Shown here: one piece after another, positions 6,347 to 7,443 of the stretch
Numbering within the stretch: position 1 is the first letter of the stretch
Layout of the letters: the number at the start of each line of letters is the position of its first letter
Origin: Acidobacteriota bacterium
Lineage (GTDB): Bacteria > Acidobacteriota > UBA6911
Length of the DNA stretch: 7,443 nt
Reading direction: 5' to 3'
Assembly (NCBI GenBank): GCA_017860075.1
Contig: JAFNAH010000059.1
Location: 1 to 7,443 of the forward strand
The notes under the pieces: generated by a model
The model's input: the letters and a program-made list of their open reading frames with translations, nothing else
Databases searched by the model: none
What the model was told of the DNA's origin: nothing
Translations under genes and position numbers: made by a program

Positions 6347-7443
6347 TCAGTCCGGGGGCTTGGCCGGCGGCTGCGTTCCGTCCTTCTTTCGCAACTGTTC
6401 CGCAGAATCGCGGGCCTGCTGCTCAGCGGTCATCCTCTCCACGATAGCCTGCTCCCTGTCTCCGTCCTCTTTTCGCCTGAGTCGGTAGTAGAGGGTTGCG
6501 AGCGCCACGTGGGCCTCACGGAATTCGGGTGAGTCCTTCACGAGCGCCTCGAGCTCTCGCTGCGCCTCAGGATAGTTTCGGGCGGCCAAGTGAAGAGCCG
6601 CGATCTGATAGAGGACCCCGGGATCGCCAGGGCGCACCTCCAGAGCGTGTCTAAGATAAGGGAGAGCCTCCTGGTACTGCTGTTCCTCCTTCAGAATAAC
6701 CCCCAGATGGAGGTTCGAGTAGAAGTCGTTGGGATTGATGCTCAGCTCGGCGCGAAAAGCCTTCTTGGCCTCCTCCGGGTTTGCAGTCTCTCTAAGTGCC
6801 CGACCGTAATACGCGTGAGCGGAAATCAGGTTGGGATTCAGCTCCACGGCCTTCTGCAAATCCTCCACGGCGCCGGGAGCGTCGTGCGCCAGCAGCTTCG
6901 TCGTGCCGATCAGGAGCCGCGCCTCCGCGGAATCGCCGTTCTCCAGGATCTTGCTGATCATAACCTGGCCCCTTTCCACCTGCCCATCGCGCACAAGGGC
7001 GGTGCCGAGCAGGTAGATGAATGCCAGGTCGTCCTGATGGGTCGGTTCGAGGGGATCCAGGAGCGCGATGACCTTCTTGTTGTCATCAAGGCGGAGATTG
7101 CAGTCCGCCAGAAGCATGACAACGCGAAAATCGTTCGGCATGTCGGCGTGAACTTTCTCGAAGTTCTCAACGGCCAGGGGAAGCCTGTTGGCTTTGTAGT
7201 ATGCCAGCGCCAGGTTCAATCGGATCTGGGGGAGGGAGCTCAACTTCAGCGCACGCTCATATTCCACGATCGCTTCCTCGTAGCGTCCGGCGCTCGCCAG
7301 GGCTGCGCCGAGGTTCGATCTTACCTGCGCCACATCAGGATAGTCTTTCAGGAAGAGGCGATAATCTTCGATGGCCTGATCCAATTTACCTGCCTGATGG
7401 AGCGACTGCGCTTCCTTTAGCAGATCCTGGGGAGAGCGGGAAG
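6347..7443 (-). CDS. TPR repeat protein, paralogue of the TPR-deiodinase protein (5' end outside window)
   Basis: A tetratricopeptide scaffold protein. The frame is open to the right edge (364 residues visible, starting SRSPQDLLKEAQSL), so the N-terminus and any signal peptide are not seen; a TTG at 7384 is an ordinary Leu inside the first TPR, not the start. About ten TPR-like helical pairs are visible, such as GRYEEAIVEYERALKL and AVEDLQKAVELNPNL. It aligns almost without gaps to the TPR part of the 2721-4355 protein, with shared anchors RSNLGA, NLALAY, LLADC-LRL, GTAL, SAEAR, LQKAV-LNP, YYG-AL and AFRAEL; identity is roughly 40-45% by eye. It stops where the paralogue enters its redox domain, ending instead in a charged Gln-rich stretch and a Pro-rich tail (DGTQPPAKPPD). 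It is on the same strand as the propeller gene, 280 bases upstream, and probably works with the same exported cassette. Confidence 0.9.
   Translation of the reverse strand, partial: SRSPQDLLKEAQSLHQAGKLDQAIEDYRLFLKDYPDVAQVRSNLGAALASAGRYEEAIVEYERALKLSSLPQIRLNLALAYYKANRLPLAVENFEKVHADMPNDFRVVMLLADCNLRLDDNKKVIALLDPLEPTHQDDLAFIYLLGTALVRDGQVERGQVMISKILENGDSAEARLLIGTTKLLAHDAPGAVEDLQKAVELNPNLISAHAYYGRALRETANPEEAKKAFRAELSINPNDFYSNLHLGVILKEEQQYQEALPYLRHALEVRPGDPGVLYQIAALHLAARNYPEAQRELEALVKDSPEFREAHVALATLYYRLRRKEDGDREQAIVERMTAEQQARDSAEQLRKKDGTQPPAKPPD

Noticed and set aside
6068..6532. Two small frames (6068-6331 minus and 6206-6532 plus) through or into the hairpin spacer
   Set aside because: Their residues come largely from the palindromic repeats (AEGP and PGASP-like strings), and the second runs into the TPR gene on the wrong strand. 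They look like spurious calls.

Overview
The window is a G+C-rich bacterial chromosome segment of six protein genes with no RNA gene, insertion sequence or CRISPR. Exported TPR proteins, a CRTAC1-type FG-GAP/UnbV protein, a secreted RidA fusion and GAA-loop hairpin repeats together suggest a soil-type Acidobacteriota (Bryobacterales/Solibacter-like). That assignment is an inference from gene content, not a sequence match.

Left part (1-1253, minus strand): a classical NADP-type short-chain dehydrogenase runs off the left edge. Upstream of it lies a small exported DUF4920 protein, 87 bases away and co-directional. The 1245-1442 interval is a divergent control region with an operator-like inverted repeat, a terminator-like hairpin and a weak plus-strand promoter candidate.

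Middle (1443-2720, plus strand): one gene encodes an exported protein made of three tandem RidA domains, each keeping the family Arg and Glu. It is followed by an 11-bp hairpin between convergent genes.

Right part (2721-7443, minus strand): three co-directional genes, in transcription order an exported-type TPR protein (5' end outside the window), a seven-motif FG-GAP propeller with a C-terminal ASPIC/UnbV domain, and a second TPR protein. The second TPR protein is paralogous to the first and carries an iodothyronine-deiodinase-like thioredoxin-fold domain with Cys in the selenocysteine position. The propeller gene and the deiodinase gene are 4 bases apart. The first TPR gene is separated from them by a 280-base spacer holding six GAA-triloop hairpins, bounded at both ends by an 11-bp inverted repeat.

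The most interesting candidate is this last cassette: two paralogous TPR proteins around a calcium-type propeller, one with a redox domain, probably acting together outside the cytoplasm. Its substrate cannot be read from the sequence.
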